64,000 bases of DNA from Rahnella variigena (GCF_003610915.1 NZ_NSDJ01000001.1:3410001-3474000), one strand, 5' to 3'; counted from the first letter of the stretch, positions 27,733 through 37,802 are shown. A program made the numbers and translations. Notes: generated by a model not told the origin, from the sequence alone.

Positions 27733-28578
27733 TTAGGCTCGTTGAGCGCGCTGTATTTCTTTACGCCGTTGTTTCTCGGCACGCGCCATAAACCACCAGG
27801 CAACCATGCCGATGATCCCAACCACCAGCAGGATCAACGTCGCCAGCGCGTTTATTTCAGGGTTGACGCCCATACGCACGCTGGCAAAGACCAGCATCGG
27901 TAACGTGGTCGAACCCGGTCCGGCGACAAAACTGGCAATAACCAGATCGTCGAGCGACAACGTAAACGCCAGCAACCAGCCGGAAATCAGTGCCGGTAAA
28001 ATCATCGGCAGCGTGATAATAAAGAACACTTTCAGCGGCGCTGCACCTAAATCCATTGCCGCTTCTTCAATCGAACGGTCCAGTTCACGTAAACGCGCAG
28101 AGACCACCACGGCTACGTACGCGCTACAAAACGTCACGTGCGCCAGCCAGATGGTAAACATGCCGCGCTCCGCAGGCCAGCCAAACGCGTGGCCCATCGC
28201 TACAAACAGCAACAACAACGCCAGGCCGGTAATGACATCCGGCATGACCAGCGGCGCGGTCAGCATAAAGGCAAAACCGGTTGAACCACGAAACCGCTGA
28301 AAACGCACCATCACCACCGCGGCCAGCGTCCCAACAATCACCGCCATTGTGGCGGCAGCGGTGGCAATGGTCAGACTGGTCCCGACTGCACTTATCATCG
28401 CGGAATCGTGGAAAAGCTGAGTATACCAGCGGGTAGACCAACCCGCCCAGACCGTTACCAGCTTGGAGCTGTTAAACGAGTAAATAACCAGCATCAGCAT
28501 CGGGGCATACAAAAACGTAAAGCCGAGCACCAGAATAAGAATTCGCCACGGCGAACGGACAACCGGTAACTGATTCAT
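27733..28578 (-). CDS. potI: Putrescine ABC transporter permease PotI
   Basis: 281 residues, six membrane helices (ILILVLGFTFLYAPMLMLVI, AVGTSLTIATAAATMAVIVG, PLVMPDVITGLALLLLFVAM and others). The EAA loop characteristic of ABC permeases is EEAAMDLGAAPLKVFFIITLPMILPALIS. With PotH it forms the channel of the PotFGHI putrescine importer. It overlaps the potH stop by four bases. Length equals E. coli PotI (281). Confidence 0.96.
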   Translation of the reverse strand: MNQLPVVRSPWRILILVLGFTFLYAPMLMLVIYSFNSSKLVTVWAGWSTRWYTQLFHDSAMISAVGTSLTIATAAATMAVIVGTLAAVVMVRFQRFRGSTGFAFMLTAPLVMPDVITGLALLLLFVAMGHAFGWPAERGMFTIWLAHVTFCSAYVAVVVSARLRELDRSIEEAAMDLGAAPLKVFFIITLPMILPALISGWLLAFTLSLDDLVIASFVAGPGSTTLPMLVFASVRMGVNPEINALATLILLVVGIIGMVAWWFMARAEKQRRKEIQRAQRA

Positions 28579-29528
28579 TCTTTGTCTCCCAGCTCTTTAT
28601 TTTGGTATTTCTGGAACCACAAGATGGGCATGATCAACAGCAACAGCATGACCACTGCGACAGCGGAAGCCACCGGCCAGTCGCGGTTGTTGAAGAATTC
28701 CTGCCACAGAACACGACCAATCATATTGCTGTCCGGCCCGCCGAGCAGTTCCGGGATCACGTATTCCCCTACCGCCGGAATGAAGACCAGCATCGAACCG
28801 GCAATAATCCCGCCTTTGGTCAGCGGCATAATCACTTTGAAGAAGGTTTTCATCGGACGTGCGCCCAGATCCTGCGCCGCTTCCACCAGCGAGTAATCCA
28901 TGCGGGTCAGCGCGGTGTAAATAGGCAACACCATAAACGGCAGATACGAATACACAATGCCGATGTAAACCGCCAGATTGGTATGCAAAATCACCAGCGG
29001 CTGATCGATAACATGCAGCCACAGCAGCACGTTATTCAGCACACCGTTGTCTTTGAGAATGCCAATCCAGGCATAGACGCGGATCAGGAACGAGGTCCAC
29101 GAAGGTAAAATCACCAGCAACAGCAGGATATTGCGCGTCGAGGTACGGCTGTGCGCCACCGCCCACGCCAGCGGATAACCGATCAGCAGACAAAGCAGCG
29201 TCGATATGGCCGCCACTTGCAGTGATTGCAGATAGGCATCGATATACAGCGGATCCTGCGTCAGGCCGATGTAGTTGGCGATGTTAAGCGCGATATCCAG
29301 CATACCGTCTGACCAGGAGACCAGATCGGTATACGGTGGAATAGCCCGCGCCATTTCTGCAAAACTGATTTTGAAGACAATCAGGAAAGGCAGTAAAAAC
29401 AGCAGCAGGAACCACACCAGCGGCAGCAAGATAACCAGTTTGCGGCCATGGCGTTGTTGCAAACGACCCGTGAAAGCTTTAAATCCGCCCGGAGGTTTAC
29501 TGGCCGGCGCTTCGGAGATTACAGACAT
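28575..29528 (-). CDS. potH: Putrescine ABC transporter permease PotH
   Basis: 317 residues from MSVISEAPASKPPGGFKAF, the same length as E. coli PotH; the Shine-Dalgarno AGGGGGG is 6 bases upstream of this ATG. An ATG two codons earlier directly abuts the Shine-Dalgarno. Membrane helices include KLVILLPLVWFLLLFLLPFL and LLCLLIGYPLAWAVAHS; the EAA loop is VEAAQDLGARPMKTFFKVIM. Partner of PotI in the putrescine importer. potG ends 11 bases upstream. Confidence 0.95.
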   Translation of the reverse strand: MSVISEAPASKPPGGFKAFTGRLQQRHGRKLVILLPLVWFLLLFLLPFLIVFKISFAEMARAIPPYTDLVSWSDGMLDIALNIANYIGLTQDPLYIDAYLQSLQVAAISTLLCLLIGYPLAWAVAHSRTSTRNILLLLVILPSWTSFLIRVYAWIGILKDNGVLNNVLLWLHVIDQPLVILHTNLAVYIGIVYSYLPFMVLPIYTALTRMDYSLVEAAQDLGARPMKTFFKVIMPLTKGGIIAGSMLVFIPAVGEYVIPELLGGPDSNMIGRVLWQEFFNNRDWPVASAVAVVMLLLLIMPILWFQKYQNKELGDKE

Positions 29529-29539
29529 TTTCATCCCCC

Positions 29540-30673
29540 CTAAACAGTCAGCACGACACAGCTGTCGGCTTCCCAGCACAGGCGCACTTCGTCGCCCCAG
29601 GTTGGCATGCCTTTGCGGAAACGATGACCGTTCTGCAATTGCGCGGTGATCATTTGTCCGCTGTGCAGCCGGACATGGTAAATCGACAGGTCGCCGAGAT
29701 AGGCAATGTTTACCACTTCACCGACCGCAAAGTTGCAACCATCTTCCGGCACTTCCTCGCACAACATGATTTTTTCCGGACGCAGTGCGACAAACACCGG
29801 TACACCGTCGACCACGGAGACATCCGGATCCACTTTCAGCGGGTGTTTAAGCCCCGGCGACGTCAGTACCAGCGCATCATCCAGACGCTCTTTCAGCACG
29901 CCCTCGAACACATTCACAGAGCCGATAAATTCGGCGCTGAAGCGGCTGGTCGGATGCTCGTAAATTTCTTCAGGCTCACCGATTTGCACGAACTTACCGC
30001 GGTTCATGATGGCGATACGCCCGGCCATGGTCATCGCTTCTTCCTGATCGTGCGTGACCATAACGCAGGTCGCGCCGACGCGCTCAAGAATATCCACCAC
30101 TTCAAGCTGCATGCGGTCACGCAGCTTTTTATCCAGTGCGCCCATCGGTTCGTCGAGCAGCAATAACTTTGGCCGTTTCGCCAGACTGCGGGCTAACGCC
30201 ACACGCTGACGCTGACCGCCGGAAAGCTGATGCGGCTTACGTTTGGCGAATTCCTGCATGTGAACCAGCGTCAGCATTTCCGCTACGCGGCTTTTGATTT
30301 CTGCCGACGGCAGTTTGTCCTGCTTAAGGCCGAACGCGATATTTTGTTCGACCGTCATGTGCGGGAACAAGGCGTAAGACTGAAACATCATGTTGATCGG
30401 ACGCTGATACGGCGGCACCTGCGAAAGATCTACGCCATCCAGGACGATTTGGCCCTGCGTAGGCTGCTCGAAACCGGCCAGCATACGCAACAGGGTCGAT
30501 TTCCCACAGCCGGACGCGCCGAGCAGTGCGAAAATCTCGCCTTTATAAATGGTCAGGCTCACGTCATCAACGGCGGCCTGGCCATCAAAAGATTTGGTCA
30601 GATTGCGGATTTCCAGCAAAGGCGTGAAACCCTTCTGGGACTTAGGCTGCGGGCGGGGGATAGCGTCGTTCAC
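29540..30673 (-). CDS. potG: Putrescine ABC transporter ATP-binding protein PotG
   Basis: 377 residues. ABC ATPase with Walker A GASGCGKST (residues 52-60), the Q loop (MMFQSYALFPHMTVEQN), signature LSGGQRQRVALARS, Walker B LLLLDEPMGALD and the switch histidine in MVTHDQEEA, followed by a C-terminal TOBE-type regulatory domain (ALRPEKIMLCEEVP). It powers PotHI. It is separated from potF by a 267-base gap containing an ERIC element. Confidence 0.96.
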   Translation of the reverse strand: MNDAIPRPQPKSQKGFTPLLEIRNLTKSFDGQAAVDDVSLTIYKGEIFALLGASGCGKSTLLRMLAGFEQPTQGQIVLDGVDLSQVPPYQRPINMMFQSYALFPHMTVEQNIAFGLKQDKLPSAEIKSRVAEMLTLVHMQEFAKRKPHQLSGGQRQRVALARSLAKRPKLLLLDEPMGALDKKLRDRMQLEVVDILERVGATCVMVTHDQEEAMTMAGRIAIMNRGKFVQIGEPEEIYEHPTSRFSAEFIGSVNVFEGVLKERLDDALVLTSPGLKHPLKVDPDVSVVDGVPVFVALRPEKIMLCEEVPEDGCNFAVGEVVNIAYLGDLSIYHVRLHSGQMITAQLQNGHRFRKGMPTWGDEVRLCWEADSCVVLTV

Positions 30674-30782
30674 TCAGAGAAATCTCCGGTATCAAAATGA
30701 AGCAATTCAAATAAGCATAACAGTCAGGGGGAAAAGTGCCTGATCCGTATGCCCAAAATACAGCCGGAAGCAAAACGTCAGC

Positions 30783-30811
30783 GGCCCCGCCATCAATAAG
30801 CGGAGCCGCGT
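30783..30811. other. Imperfect hairpin in the potF-potG gap
   Basis: GCGGCCCCGC (about 30781-30790) pairs with GCGGAGCCGC (30800-30809) with one mismatch. No proper U tract follows on the minus strand. It may limit read-through from potF into potGHI, as expected for binding-protein genes that are expressed at higher level; this is inference. Confidence 0.5.
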
Positions 30812-30815
30812 TAAC

Positions 30816-30938
30816 GATACCCAAAATCATTCTGGTTGCATCAAGGCGGCAAGTGAGCAAGTCCCCGGGAGCTGACACAAGTCAGTGACCGGGGCGCGTT
30901 CACGCAGCCAACACAGAAGCAGCCTGAAGGATGAAGAG
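30816..30938 (+). repeat. ERIC element (copy 1), between potF and potG
   Basis: Matches the enterobacterial repetitive intergenic consensus: AATCATTCTGGTTGCATCAA, then GGCGGCAAGTGAG, the hairpin core CCCCGGGAGCTGACACAAGT and CAGTGACCGGGG, and CAGCCTGAAGGATGAAG. The inner stem is CTGAC/GTCAG and the outer CCCCGG/CCGGGG. About 123 bases; the standard element is about 127. Confidence 0.92.
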
Positions 30939-30940
30939 TA

Positions 30941-32050
30941 TTACTTGCCGGTTTTGACCTTGGTCCACGAACGGGTGATAACCCGGTCGATTTTCGGATC
31001 CTGAACTTTCAGGGTGAACAGCTTCGCCTGAACGTCTGCCGGTGGATAAATGCCCGGGTTGTTACGCACATCTTCGTTCACCAGTGGCGTCGCGGCTTTG
31101 TTGCCGCTGGCGTAGTAAACCGTGTTACTGATTTGCGCGATAACTTTCGGTTCCATCAGGTAATTCAGGAACTGATAGGCTTCATCGAGATTTTTGGCAT
31201 CTGCAGGAATAGCAAACACGTCGAAGAAGGCCAGCGCCCCTTCTTTCGGAATGCTGTACGCCACGTTCACGCCATTTTTCGCTTCTTTCGCGCGGTTAGA
31301 CGCCTGCATCACATCCCCTGCCCAGCCGATAGCGACGCAGATATCACCATTCGCCAGGTCGTTGATGTACTGGGAAGAATGGAAATAACGGATGTTCGGA
31401 CGCAGTTTCAGCAGCAGATCGTTGGCCGCACCGGTGTAATCAGAGGCTTTGGTGCTGTTCGGATCCAGATGCAGGTAATTAAGCACGGTAGCGTAAATTT
31501 CCGCAGGCGCGTCGAGGAAGGAAACGCCGCAGCTTTTCAGTTTCTCGAGGTTTTCAGGCTTGAGTACTAAATCCCAGCTGTCGACCGGCGCATCTTTACC
31601 CAGAACCGCTTTCACTTTATCGACGTTGTAACCAATGCCGGTGGTCGCCCACAGATAAGGGATTGCGTATTTGTTCCCCGGATCGTGCTGCGCCACCATC
31701 TTCAGCAGATCAGGATCCATATTTTTGTAATTAGGCAGTTTGCTCTTGTCGAGTGGCTGGAAGACGCCTGCCGCCAGCTGACGCTCAAGGAAACTGGCCG
31801 ATGGCACCACCAGATCGAAACCGGTGCTGCCTGCCATGAGTTTGCCTTCCAGTACTTCGTTGGAATCAAACACGTCGTAAACCACTTTAATGCCGGTTTC
31901 CTTCTGGAAATCAGGCACGGTATTTGGCGCGATATAATCAGACCAGTTATAGATATGCAGCGTTTTTTCTTCCGCAGACGCTGTGACGGACGCAGCCATA
32001 ACCAGGCCGGCGACAACACCCGATAACCACTTTTTACGCAGGGTGAACAT
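30941..32050 (-). CDS. potF: Putrescine-binding periplasmic protein PotF
   Basis: 369 residues, first gene of potFGHI. N-terminal signal peptide (MFTLRKKWLSGVVAGLVMAA, cleavage near ASA), then EEKTLHIYNWSDYIAPNTVP, the typical start of PotD/PotF proteins. Further family segments: VVYDVFDSNEVLEGKLMAGS, FDLVVPSASFLERQLAAGVF and NGDICVAIGWAGDVMQA. Length equals E. coli PotF (370). AGGTAG and GGAGG sequences precede the ATG. Binds putrescine for PotHIG. The operon is followed by rlmC in the same order as in E. coli. Confidence 0.96.
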   Translation of the reverse strand: MFTLRKKWLSGVVAGLVMAASVTASAEEKTLHIYNWSDYIAPNTVPDFQKETGIKVVYDVFDSNEVLEGKLMAGSTGFDLVVPSASFLERQLAAGVFQPLDKSKLPNYKNMDPDLLKMVAQHDPGNKYAIPYLWATTGIGYNVDKVKAVLGKDAPVDSWDLVLKPENLEKLKSCGVSFLDAPAEIYATVLNYLHLDPNSTKASDYTGAANDLLLKLRPNIRYFHSSQYINDLANGDICVAIGWAGDVMQASNRAKEAKNGVNVAYSIPKEGALAFFDVFAIPADAKNLDEAYQFLNYLMEPKVIAQISNTVYYASGNKAATPLVNEDVRNNPGIYPPADVQAKLFTLKVQDPKIDRVITRSWTKVKTGK

Positions 32051-32510
32051 CCGTTACTACCTCCAAGACAGGGGAATATAAAATTGAATTTGTATCACTG
32101 GAACAGATACAAAACCTTTCACACTAAGGCCAACTGCCGTCCACGAATGTGCATAGGCATTCAACGTTGACGCATACGCTGCCTGCGAATTAACCGTTTG
32201 GTTTTACGACGTAATCACGCGTGATGCAGAGTCAGAAGCATAGCGCCTGCAACCCCCGCACACCAGCCTCGCGAGGCAAAACCGGCGTTTATCGATTAAT
32301 TATGCAGATTTAGTCTATACCGTCTGGCATTTTGCCTTTTAACAAAGTGAAATATCTGGCAACAATGGCACAATACCAGCATAACTTATGGCGAAAGCGA
32401 ATAAAGGCAGCGGAGCCGCAATAAACACGGCTCGCAGAAAAGGATCTTCAAAGGGGAAAAGGTCTTTACAGAAATAACCGCCATCAGGGAAATGGCAGAT
32501 GACACAAAAA
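32051..32510. other. Intergenic region between ybjN and potF
   Basis: 460 bases without a gene on either strand. It should hold the potF promoter. Near 32410-32435 an imperfect hairpin (GCGGAGCCG / CGGCTCGC) lies past the ybjN stop and may end that transcript. I see no other structure that I can support. Confidence 0.5.
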
Positions 32511-32993
32511 TCAGTGCAGCAAAGGTAAATTCACGGATGTGACCGGCGTACCTTCTTCTTCATCACCCAAAAACAGCAAGTCATTGGCGTGCGCTTCGAG
32601 AATAATCATCGACATCTGCTCCTCAGCCTGTTGCAGGAAGAAAGCAAACTGCTCTTCAGTCACGCCTACCGCGATAGTCAGCGACTGGCAGACAATCAGT
32701 TTCGGCAGATTATCATCCTGAATATCGACAAACGCTTTGATGGTCAGCGAGCTGGCATTAATTGAGCTCAGGTCAGCGACCAGCGGGATGAGCGCCGTCG
32801 GTTTTACTTCGGCCAGCGCAGAGAACAAAATAACGTTATCTACGATATCGAGTTTGGCATCAAAAATGCCATCAAAATTCTGCATATGCGGCAAATGGAG
32901 AGCCTGACAGGAATCACACTCGAAAAAAGAGATGCCCAGCTGATCCAGCCAGCGCCGAAGCAGCGCTAAATCAGGGACGATGAGCGAATCCAT
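32511..32993 (-). CDS. ybjN: YbjN family protein
   Basis: 160 residues from MDSLIVPDLALLRRWLDQLG, chosen because E. coli YbjN (158 residues) starts at the same point and GAGG lies 7 bases upstream; the open frame continues 20 codons further up. Conserved segments FECDSCQALHLPHMQNFDGI and QDDNLPKLIVCQSL. YbjN resembles type III secretion chaperones in fold and its overproduction affects motility and biofilm in E. coli; the molecular role is not known. Position between rimK and potF is as in E. coli. Confidence 0.92.
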   Translation of the reverse strand: MDSLIVPDLALLRRWLDQLGISFFECDSCQALHLPHMQNFDGIFDAKLDIVDNVILFSALAEVKPTALIPLVADLSSINASSLTIKAFVDIQDDNLPKLIVCQSLTIAVGVTEEQFAFFLQQAEEQMSMIILEAHANDLLFLGDEEEGTPVTSVNLPLLH

Positions 32994-33140
32994 AGAATGC
33001 CTCACGAGTTCAACACAACGGAAAAAACAAACCCTTCGTAACGCTATCGGCATTACGAAGGGGTCATAGCTTACGGAATTATGCCGGTAAGCGCTACGAT
33101 CAATACCGGATTGATGGACATTAGCGCGGCTAAATAAGAA

Positions 33141-34043
33141 TTAGCCCCCGGATTTCAGACGAAATCCGGGGCGAGCCCGTTGCTCAATGTAGTCGATCAT
33201 CATACCGGCGATATCCAGCCCGGTCGTCGTTTCGATACCTTCCAGCCCTGGAGACGCGTTGACTTCCATCACCAGCGGGCCACGGTTTGCCCGCAGAATA
33301 TCCACACCGGCGACGTCCAGCCCCAGCGTCATCGCGGCTTTCACTGCAATCTCTTTCTCTTGTGACGTAATGTTGACCTTAGCCGCCGTGCCGCCGCGAT
33401 GAAGGTTGGATCGAAAATCACCCGGTTTGGCCTGACGCTCTATGGCCGCCACCACTTTCTTACCGACGACCAGACAGCGGATATCACGCCCCTGCGCTTC
33501 ACGAATATATTCCTGCACCAGAATATGCGCGTTCAGGCCGCGAAATGCGTCAATCACGCTTTCCGCCGCCTGACGGGTTTCCGCCAGCACAACGCCGATG
33601 CCCTGCGTGCCTTCCACCAGTTTCACCACCAGCGGCGCACCGCCCACCAGTGCAATCAAATCCGACGTATCATCCGGAGCATTGGCAAAACCGGTGATCG
33701 GCAAATCGATGCACTCGCGAGCCAGAATCTGCATAGAGCGCAATTTATCGCGCGCGCGGGTAATGGCCACCGATTCATTGAGCGGAAAACTGCCCAGCAT
33801 TTCAAACTGGCGTAAAACCGCGGTGCCATAAAAAGTGATGGCAGAACCGATACGCGGGATCACCGCCTGATAAATATCGAGCTGACGTCCGCGGTAATGC
33901 ACACTGGGCGCGGCCGGATTGATATTCATATAGCAGGAAAGCGGGTCAATAATGTCAATCTCATGCCCGCGGGATTCTGCTGCTTCCTTCAGCCGCTTAC
34001 ACGAATACAAAGACCCGTCACGGGAGAGAATTGCAATTTTCAT
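33141..34043 (-). CDS. rimK: Ribosomal protein S6-L-glutamate ligase RimK
   Basis: 300 residues, ATP-grasp ligase that adds glutamates to the C-terminus of ribosomal protein S6. Visible: N-terminal [20 protein letters not shown], the ATP-grasp segments [40 protein letters not shown] and the metal-binding [20 protein letters not shown]. Same length as E. coli RimK. It is preceded by nfsA (19 bases) and followed by ybjN, forming an nfsA-rimK-ybjN cluster. Confidence 0.96.
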   Translation of the reverse strand: MKIAILSRDGSLYSCKRLKEAAESRGHEIDIIDPLSCYMNINPAAPSVHYRGRQLDIYQAVIPRIGSAITFYGTAVLRQFEMLGSFPLNESVAITRARDKLRSMQILARECIDLPITGFANAPDDTSDLIALVGGAPLVVKLVEGTQGIGVVLAETRQAAESVIDAFRGLNAHILVQEYIREAQGRDIRCLVVGKKVVAAIERQAKPGDFRSNLHRGGTAAKVNITSQEKEIAVKAAMTLGLDVAGVDILRANRGPLVMEVNASPGLEGIETTTGLDIAGMMIDYIEQRARPGFRLKSGG

Positions 34044-34062
34044 CCGACACTCCGTCGCCGTT

Positions 34063-34785
34063 TTAGCGGGTTGCCCAACCTTGCTTGTGCAAAGCGTCCA
34101 GCATAAACGGACGCTGTTCCTTTTTCAGCGTGCGCATAATCAGGTCGCTCCAGGTATCGCGACGCGCATTGCTGTCCCGTTGCAGATAATACTCGCTTAA
34201 TTGTTCGTCGTACTCTGCCAGTACCGCTTTATCCAATGGCTGATAGCTGTTTTCGTGAACCAGCATGGACTGTGGCATACGCGGTTTCACCTGATGATCC
34301 TGTGCTGGCGTACCAATGCAAAAACCAAACAACGGCATGACAAATTTTGGCAATTTTAGCAGCGTGACAACATCTTCGACCTGATTACGGATCCCGCCGA
34401 TAAATACCCCGCCCAGACCGAGCGATTCTGCCGCCGTCATGGCATTTTGCGCCATCAGCGCGGTATCCACGCAACCCAGCAGCAACTGTTCGGCAAGGCC
34501 AAGTTCTGCTTCCGGATTGATCTGCAAATTACGGTTGAAATCGGCGCAGAAAACCCAAAATTCTGCCGCACTGGCGACATATTTCTGGCCGCCGGTGTAC
34601 TGCACAAGCGTTTCGCGTAACGCGGGATCGGTAACGCGAATAATAGAAGAACATTGCAGGAAACTGGAAGTCGATGCTGATTGCGCAGCGCTAATAATGG
34701 CTTCGCGTTGGTCTTCGGATACCGGCTGGTCGGTGAAGGCGCGAATTGAACGGTGAGAGCGCAAAAGGTCGATAGTCGGCGTCAT
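34063..34785 (-). CDS. nfsA: Oxygen-insensitive NADPH nitroreductase NfsA
   Basis: 240 residues, FMN-dependent nitroreductase. Family segments: [20 protein letters not shown] at the N-terminus (the SHRSIR FMN contact), [58 protein letters not shown] and the C-terminal [20 protein letters not shown]. Length equals E. coli NfsA. In E. coli ybjC precedes nfsA; no ybjC frame exists here between nfsA and grxA. The divergent gene grxA shares the 284-base upstream region. Confidence 0.95.
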   Translation of the reverse strand: MTPTIDLLRSHRSIRAFTDQPVSEDQREAIISAAQSASTSSFLQCSSIIRVTDPALRETLVQYTGGQKYVASAAEFWVFCADFNRNLQINPEAELGLAEQLLLGCVDTALMAQNAMTAAESLGLGGVFIGGIRNQVEDVVTLLKLPKFVMPLFGFCIGTPAQDHQVKPRMPQSMLVHENSYQPLDKAVLAEYDEQLSEYYLQRDSNARRDTWSDLIMRTLKKEQRPFMLDALHKQGWATR

Positions 34786-34919
34786 GAAAAATTCCTGAAT
34801 GGTGTAAGTAAGGAGAAATCTGTATCAATCATTCATGCTGTGAGCACCGTTTGCAAGGTTTGCGGCATCAATTGGTGCAACAATGTGTGGCAGCTAAAAA
34901 CAGCAGCAGGTTCATTTGG

Positions 34920-34956
34920 ATAGGTCAAAGGTATCGGACTGACAGGTAATTCCTGC
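34920..34956 (+). promoter_or_regulatory. Candidate OxyR site upstream of grxA
   Basis: ATAGGTCAAAGGTAT (34920-34934), 7 bases, then ACAGGTAATTCCTGC (34942-34956). The 15-7-15 spacing equals that of the OxyR motif (two ATAGnTnnnAnCTAT units); the first unit differs at one position, the second is weaker. E. coli grxA is a known OxyR target. Binding itself is inference. Confidence 0.55.
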
Positions 34957-35069
34957 TTTTTTTTATGGTTTGCAACAGGCATAGTAGCGACATCAAAAAG
35001 GTGATGTGGATAACAAAAATAGTCACTCCCCTTTCATTTTATCTTGCTGGTATTAACAAAGGAGTCTCC

Positions 35070-35336
35070 ATGTTTGCAGTAATTTTCGGGCGTCCTGGCT
35101 GTCCTTATTGCGTGCGCGCTAAAGAGTTGGCTGAAAAACTGACTGAAGAACGTGATGATTTCAACTTCCGTTACATCGACATCCACGCGGAAGGCATCAC
35201 TAAAGCCGACCTGGAAAAAACCGTGGGCAAACCGGTTGAAACGGTTCCACAGATTTTCCTCGATCAGAAACACATCGGCGGTTGCACTGATTTTGAAGCC
35301 TATGCCAAAGAGCATCTGGCGTTGTTCAGCAACTGA
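35070..35336 (+). CDS. grxA: Glutaredoxin 1
   Basis: 88 residues from MFAVIFGRPGCPYC, with the redox pair C11-P-Y-C14; further family motifs KPVETVPQIFLDQKHIGGCT (the TVPQIF cis-proline) and DFEAYAKEHLALF. The ATG at 35070 has AAAGGAG 7 bases before it, so the long upstream frame is not used. Reduces ribonucleotide reductase and OxyR with glutathione. A candidate OxyR site lies 110-150 bases upstream. A strong bidirectional terminator separates it from ybjM. Confidence 0.96.
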   Translation: MFAVIFGRPGCPYCVRAKELAEKLTEERDDFNFRYIDIHAEGITKADLEKTVGKPVETVPQIFLDQKHIGGCTDFEAYAKEHLALFSN

Positions 35337-35366
35337 TCCGCAAAAAAATAAAGACATACACACAGC

Positions 35367-35394
35367 AAAAAGGCGCTCAATGAGCGCCTTTTTT
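35367..35394. terminator. Bidirectional terminator between grxA and ybjM
   Basis: GGCGCTC (35372-35378), loop AAT, GAGCGCC (35382-35388), flanked by AAAAA on the left and TTTTTT on the right, so it can end both convergent transcripts. Confidence 0.9.
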
Positions 35395-35426
35395 ATTGGA
35401 TAGAACTTTATCCGCAAGCATCGGGT

Positions 35427-35798
35427 TTAACCCCGCCGGAACTGCCGGTACGCAATCACCAGTAAATGAACCAACATGGCGCCCAGAACACACCAGAATA
35501 TTGCGCTGGTGGCATACGCGAGTTCCTGAACTAACGGCCGGACGCGCGGATAAAATGCCATACGCAATAAATAACAAACCGGAATAGCAGCGAAACCACC
35601 GATAAAGGAAGAAGATATCGCCGAATCCCGCGATATCAGGGACGTAATCACACCCGGAATGATAAATAACAGCAGACCATATTCTGGTCCCGGCGTAACG
35701 CTTCTAACAATAATCCAACCATTCTTTAATAAAAGAAATATAATTAAGAACATTATGCAACAAATTAAAGGCGCTACCACTTTTCGCCAAATTGCCAT
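35427..35798 (-). CDS. ybjM: Inner membrane protein YbjM
   Basis: 123 residues with four hydrophobic helices (VVAPLICCIMFLIIFLLLKN, YGLLLFIIPGVITSLISR, ISSSFIGGFAAIPVCYLLR, LAYATSAIFWCVLGAMLVHL). The pattern PEYGLLLFIIPGVITSLISR and ELAYATSAIFWCVLGAML matches E. coli YbjM (125 residues), and the location between grxA and ybjL is conserved. Function unknown. It is divergent from ybjL and convergent with grxA. Confidence 0.88.
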   Translation of the reverse strand: MAIWRKVVAPLICCIMFLIIFLLLKNGWIIVRSVTPGPEYGLLLFIIPGVITSLISRDSAISSSFIGGFAAIPVCYLLRMAFYPRVRPLVQELAYATSAIFWCVLGAMLVHLLVIAYRQFRRG

Positions 35799-36119
35799 TT
35801 TACTTCCTCCTTAAAGTTGGCGAGATTTCACAGGTTATCTGCAGCATAAATGTGTACGTTGTTACCTGTCAGAGCCTTCTGGCTCATTTCCCTGAAGTGT
35901 CACGCAATCCCGCGAAACACAAAAAAAGCTTTCGGAACATTTATACGGGCATTTCTCTGGCTGAACTGGCGTTCTGTGACTAAAATGACGCCCGAAACCC
36001 GATTTCCACTTCACAGGGCTGTTAAGACAGTGCCCGCTGAGTAGGAATTTTCCGTTTCTGAATTTATCCTTTACATTCTCCTATATCAAGAATTTGTTGG
36101 TAAACAATAAGTTATCCTT
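35799..36119. other. Divergent upstream region of ybjM and ybjL
   Basis: 321 bases, no supported gene. AT-rich stretch near the ybjL start (TATATCAAGAATTTG). Promoters for both genes should lie here; I could not place one. Confidence 0.5.
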
Positions 36120-37802
36120 GTGAATATAAACGTCGCTAGTTTGTTAAACGGGAATTACATCCTGTTATTATTTGTGGTTCTGGCACTCGGTTTGTGTCTC
36201 GGAAAAATTCGTCTGGGTTCTGTCCAGCTCGGAAATTCTATTGGCGTATTAGTGGTTTCGCTGCTTTTAGGTCAGCAGCATTTCAGCATTAATACCGAAG
36301 CCCTGAACCTCGGCTTTATGCTGTTTATTTTCTGTGTTGGCGTCGAAGCCGGACCGAACTTTTTTTCGATTTTCTTCCGCGACGGCAAAAATTATTTCAT
36401 GCTTGCACTGGTGATGGTCGGCAGCGCCATGTTGCTGGCTCTCGGGCTCGGACGATTGTTCGGCTGGGATATCGGCCTTACCGCCGGTATGCTCGCCGGT
36501 TCCATGACCTCGACGCCGGTTCTGGTCGGCGCAGGGGATACCCTGCGCAACACCATGGGCGGCAATAATCTTCTCGGTTCTGAGCTGGATAATCTGAGTT
36601 TAGGTTACGCCCTGACCTATCTGATCGGACTGGTCAGCCTGATTTTCGGCGCGCGTTATCTGCCGAAGCTACAACATCAGGATTTACCGACCAGCGCCCA
36701 GCAAATAGCGCGCGAACGAGGTCTTGATACCGACAGCAAACGCAAAGTCTATCTTCCGGTGATCCGCGCCTATCGCGTCGGACAGGAACTGGTGGCCTGG
36801 GCGGATGGCAAAAACCTGCGCGAACTGGGCATTTATCGTCAGACCGGATGCTATATCGAACGTATCCGCCGTAATGGCATTCTGGCGACGCCAGACGGTG
36901 ATGCGGTGTTGCAGGTCGGCGATGAAATCTCGCTGGTGGGTTATCCGGATGCGCATTCGCGTCTTGATCCGAGTTTCCGAAACGGTAAGGAAGTCTTCGA
37001 CCGCGACCTGCTCGACATGCGCATTGTGACCGAGGAAGTGGTGGTCAAAAATAACCATGCCGTCGGTAAACGTCTGAGCCAGCTCAACCTGACCGATCAG
37101 GGATGTTTCCTGAACCGCGTGATCCGCAGCCAGATTGAAATGCCGATCGACGACAGCATCGTACTGAATAAAGGTGATGTCTTGCAGGTCAGCGGCGATG
37201 CGAAACGTGTGAAAAGCGTGGCAGAGCGTATCGGGTTTATCTCCGTACACAGCCAGCTCACCGATTTGCTGGCCTTCTGCGCCTTCTTTATCGTCGGCCT
37301 GATGATTGGTCTTATCACCTTCCAGTTTAAAAACTTCAGCTTTGGTATCGGCAATGCAGCAGGCCTGCTGTTCGCCGGGATCATGCTGGGCTTCCTGCGG
37401 GCAAACCACCCTACTTTCGGTTATATCCCGCAGGGTGCGCTGAATATGGTGAAAGAGTTTGGCCTGATGGTGTTTATGGCGGGCGTCGGCCTGAGTGCCG
37501 GTGCAGGAATCAATAACGGGCTTGGTGCGGTTGGCGGCCAGATGTTGCTTTCCGGCCTGATCGTCAGCCTGGTACCGGTGGTGATCTGCTTTATCTTCGG
37601 GGCATATGTCTTACGCATGAACCGCGCGCTGTTGTTCGGCGCCATCATGGGTGCGCGTACCTGCGCCCCTGCGATGGAAATCATCAGTGATACTGCGCGC
37701 AGCAACATTCCGGCACTCGGTTATGCAGGAACCTATGCGATTGCTAACGTATTGCTGACACTCGCCGGGACATTGATTGTCATCATCTGGCCCGGGGCAT
37801 GA
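36120..37802 (+). CDS. ybjL: Putative transporter YbjL (AAE family)
   Basis: 560 residues; start is GTG (GTGAATATAAACGTC), and its N-terminus [20 protein letters not shown] aligns with E. coli YbjL. Two sets of membrane helices flank two cytoplasmic TrkA-C (RCK-type) domains at about residues 205-290 and 295-375 ([37 protein letters not shown]). The signature [17 protein letters not shown] and [18 protein letters not shown] are characteristic of the aspartate:alanine exchanger family. Substrate unknown in enterobacteria; reported genetic links to glutamate export are from E. coli work. The sRNA gene rybB follows directly. Confidence 0.94.
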   Translation: MNINVASLLNGNYILLLFVVLALGLCLGKIRLGSVQLGNSIGVLVVSLLLGQQHFSINTEALNLGFMLFIFCVGVEAGPNFFSIFFRDGKNYFMLALVMVGSAMLLALGLGRLFGWDIGLTAGMLAGSMTSTPVLVGAGDTLRNTMGGNNLLGSELDNLSLGYALTYLIGLVSLIFGARYLPKLQHQDLPTSAQQIARERGLDTDSKRKVYLPVIRAYRVGQELVAWADGKNLRELGIYRQTGCYIERIRRNGILATPDGDAVLQVGDEISLVGYPDAHSRLDPSFRNGKEVFDRDLLDMRIVTEEVVVKNNHAVGKRLSQLNLTDQGCFLNRVIRSQIEMPIDDSIVLNKGDVLQVSGDAKRVKSVAERIGFISVHSQLTDLLAFCAFFIVGLMIGLITFQFKNFSFGIGNAAGLLFAGIMLGFLRANHPTFGYIPQGALNMVKEFGLMVFMAGVGLSAGAGINNGLGAVGGQMLLSGLIVSLVPVVICFIFGAYVLRMNRALLFGAIMGARTCAPAMEIISDTARSNIPALGYAGTYAIANVLLTLAGTLIVIIWPGA

